Assembly (NCBI GenBank): GCA_003857395.1
Contig: RPRC01000282.1
Location: 1 to 7,222, forward strand
Length of the DNA: 7,222 nt
Source: Geobacter sp.
GTDB taxonomy: Bacteria; Desulfobacterota; Desulfuromonadia; Geobacterales; Geobacteraceae
Reading direction: 5' to 3'
Part shown: positions 5,939 to 7,222 of the stretch, piece after piece
Layout of the letters: every line of letters begins with the position of its first letter
Position numbering within the stretch: the first letter of the stretch is position 1
The notes under the pieces: model-generated
Told to the model about the DNA's origin: nothing
The model's database searches: none
The model's input: only the letters and a program-made list of their open reading frames with translations
Program-made: the position numbers and the translations under genes

Positions 5939-5966
5939 ATTCTCCCATGAACCCAGATCATTGCAA
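5939..5966 (-). promoter_or_regulatory. Possible weak promoter of the amidase gene
   Basis: On the minus strand TTGCAA (5966-5961) and GAGAAT (5944-5939) are separated by 16 bp, each a 4/6 match to sigma-70 boxes, about 40 bp before the GTG start. Weak, sequence-only call. The intergenic region is 110 bp and both flanking genes are on the same strand, so readthrough from the permease gene is also possible. Confidence 0.25.
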
Positions 5967-6008
5967 GCATACCTCCGGGAACAATCATGACCTGCACTCT
6001 ACAGGCTG

Positions 6009-6872
6009 TTACCCCCGGAGCAGGATCAGGGAAACGATTGTCAGGATAATGCCGGTGATGCCCAACCGTGTCGGTCGCTCCCGGTAAATCAGGATCGACA
6101 GTACTACGGCGACCACGAAGTGCATGCTGGTTATTACCGTTACCAGGGAAAGGGGGCCACGTGAAAGCCCTTCCAGGTAAGCATAATACCCCACCACATT
6201 AAGGACGCCCATGATACAGCCGATGCGCAGCGATTCACGGCTTCCGGCTACAGCTTTCTCTTGCCGCCTCCCCCGTTCACCAAATCCGGCGACAAACAGG
6301 GTGGAAAGTCCATATGACACTGCCATAAAAGCGATTTTGTCCGTACCTTGAGCAGCAAATCGGCTGGAAACAGCTGCTGCTGCCCCGGCAAGGATTGCGG
6401 CCGCAACAAACAGGAAGCCCTTTGCTGACTTATGCACCACTTCTCCGCCAGCAACCCGTTCACGGGCAATGAGGAGAACAGCAGCCAGGGCAAGGGCAAT
6501 GCCGATTTGCTGGCGACCAACGACCTGCTCGTGGAAGAAAAGGAAGGATATTACCACCACAAGAACCGCATCGAGGCGGATGAGAGGGTAGGCTATGCGA
6601 GCAGGGAGTTTTTTCAGTGCCTCAATGTGCGTAACCGTTGCCAGGAGAAAAGCCAGGCTGTTGGCAAGGCCGACCAGCAGGAGGAAGGAAAGATCGGGAA
6701 TAGAAGCGTTCCGGAAAAAGAAGACCGCAGCACTGATGACGGTTACCGTTGCCATGAACGACAGGGTCGTCACGGCGGTGTCGCAGGATCTTTCTGCTGC
6801 GACCTTGTAGAAAAAGCGCTGTAAACCCATCAACAGCAGAGCGGCAAGGGAAAAGGGAAACCAGCCGGTCAT
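6009..6872 (-). CDS. EamA/DMT-superfamily inner-membrane permease, substrate unknown
   Basis: A 287-residue, very hydrophobic protein with about ten predicted membrane segments in two five-helix halves, the EamA duplication. Approximate spans begin at WFPFSLAALLLMG (3-15) and end with GITGIILTIVSLILL near the C-terminus. Typical EamA features are the conserved Pro-containing fourth helix (ARIAYPLIRLDAV) followed by a short loop FFHEQVVGRQ. The matching second-half loop is IYRERPTRLG. Proteins of this superfamily export or import small metabolites (amino acids, sugars, nucleotide-sugars), and the substrate cannot be read here. The ATG at 6872 is chosen because GAGGGGG lies about 5-6 bases upstream. 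The frame extends 34 residues further to 6974, but that part is hydrophilic and unlikely. It is divergent from the PHP gene and lies 110 bp upstream of the amidase on the same strand. Confidence 0.88.
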   Translation of the reverse strand: MTGWFPFSLAALLLMGLQRFFYKVAAERSCDTAVTTLSFMATVTVISAAVFFFRNASIPDLSFLLLVGLANSLAFLLATVTHIEALKKLPARIAYPLIRLDAVLVVVISFLFFHEQVVGRQQIGIALALAAVLLIARERVAGGEVVHKSAKGFLFVAAAILAGAAAAVSSRFAAQGTDKIAFMAVSYGLSTLFVAGFGERGRRQEKAVAGSRESLRIGCIMGVLNVVGYYAYLEGLSRGPLSLVTVITSMHFVVAVVLSILIYRERPTRLGITGIILTIVSLILLRG

Positions 6873-6942
6873 TGTGTCCCCCTCGGGTCGAAAATCAACG
6901 GCATAGCCATGATGTGCATTCTCCCTACAATTAGGCGTATTT

Positions 6943-6956
6943 TTGCAGTATTGCAA
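6943..6956. repeat. Short inverted repeat in the divergent permease/PHP promoter region
   Basis: TTGCA and TGCAA arms separated by GTAT, a perfect 5-4-5 inverted repeat roughly midway between the two divergent genes. It could be an operator or overlap a minus-strand -35 (TTGCAA). It is short enough to be chance. Confidence 0.2.
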
Positions 6957-6977
6957 GCTGAAACCAAGCGCCACGCG

Positions 6978-7006
6978 TTGACTTTTTCGCCCTGCTGTGG
7001 AATCAT
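6978..7006 (+). promoter_or_regulatory. Sigma-70-like promoter placed for a leaderless PHP transcript
   Basis: TTGACT (6978-6983, 5/6 to TTGACA), a 17-bp spacer, then AATCAT (7001-7006, 4/6 to TATAAT). A start seven bases beyond the -10 falls on the A of the ATG at 7013, and no good Shine-Dalgarno precedes that ATG. Both facts fit a leaderless mRNA. Confidence 0.45.
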
Positions 7007-7012
7007 GACCCT

Positions 7013-7222
7013 ATGAAAATTATCGCCGATCTGCACACCCACACCGTGGCCTCTGGTCACGCCTACTCCACTGTCAACGAGATGGCTCAGGAAGCGAGCC
7101 GCAAAGGACTGCTGGCTCTAGCTCTCACCGATCACGGCCCGGCCCTGCCGGGAGGCCCCCACCTGTATCATTTCGGTGCGATGCGCTTTATTCCACCGTG
7201 GATTTCCGGGGTCAGGATTCTG
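7013..7222 (+). CDS. PHP-domain metal-dependent hydrolase, YcdX-type (3' truncated by window)
   Basis: The first 70 codons of a PHP-superfamily protein continue past the window edge. Metal-ligand motifs are visible: DLHTH (H8, H10), GHAYS (H16) and LTDHG (D40, H41). The segment HLYHFGAMRFIPPWISGVRIL matches the YcdX-like branch, which has trinuclear-zinc phosphoesterase-type enzymes, rather than the PolX or histidinol-phosphatase branches. The ATG at 7013 fits the family N-terminus, where the DLHxH motif sits within the first ten residues. No in-frame ATG or GTG lies just upstream. There is no clear Shine-Dalgarno, only GGAA about 10 bases away. It is divergent from the permease gene, with 140 bp between starts. 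The physiological substrate of this branch is not firmly established. Confidence 0.88.
   Translation, partial: MKIIADLHTHTVASGHAYSTVNEMAQEASRKGLLALALTDHGPALPGGPHLYHFGAMRFIPPWISGVRIL

Noticed and set aside
5973..6020. CTCCGGG and CCCGGAG arms around the permease stop codon
   Set aside because: Perfect 7-bp complement, but the loop exceeds 30 nt, overlaps the coding end and has no U tract. Probably chance.
6869..7060. Minus-strand frame of 63 codons upstream of the permease
   Set aside because: Overlaps the permease start and the PHP gene N-terminus, with no ribosome binding site or recognisable features.

Overview
The window looks like chromosomal core or near-core DNA from a Gram-negative bacterium that makes type IV pili. 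It shows no mobile elements, CRISPR arrays, rRNA or tRNA genes. By eye it is moderately G+C-rich with mostly strong Shine-Dalgarno sites. A PilT-type retraction ATPase beside a second MshEN/GspE-like protein, a PP-loop tRNA-thiolase-like enzyme with an NFACT-R-like tail, an omega-amidase-type hydrolase and a YcdX-type PHP protein together suggest a deltaproteobacterium (Geobacter/Desulfuromonas-like). That placement is inferred from gene content, not from a database search.

Layout. Bases 1-281 hold the C-terminal end of an unidentified + strand protein with a Pro/Glu/Ala-rich tail. At 429-557 (-) there is a compact 42-residue small-protein gene with its own extended -10 promoter, strong Shine-Dalgarno and a GC-rich hairpin after its stop. 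Bases 558-940 hold no convincing gene; I see only a CRP/FNR-like palindrome and a weak terminator-like hairpin. At 941-1945 (-) lies a PP-loop ATPase of the MnmA/ThiI-like class. A 251-bp divergent intergenic region separates it from a + strand pair: a 548-aa MshEN/GspE/PilB-like protein (2197-3843) and pilT (3873-4958), 29 bp apart and very probably an operon. pilT converges with a nitrilase-superfamily amidase (5074-5898, -, GTG start). Between them is an 8-bp inverted repeat. An EamA/DMT permease follows (6009-6872, -). Divergent from it, the start of a PHP-domain hydrolase (7013-7222, +) runs off the window.

The most interesting object is the 548-aa protein upstream of pilT. It keeps the full secretion-ATPase architecture: a tandem 24-residue MshEN motif known in other proteins to bind cyclic di-GMP, the GspE N-terminal subdomains, a RecA-like core and a tetracysteine zinc motif. 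However, Walker A, Walker B and the His box are all destroyed, while the adjacent PilT has every catalytic motif intact. The reading frame is undamaged and has a strong ribosome binding site, so it looks like a maintained pseudo-ATPase rather than a decaying gene. The inferred role is a cyclic-di-GMP-responsive partner or regulator of the pilus retraction or assembly motor.
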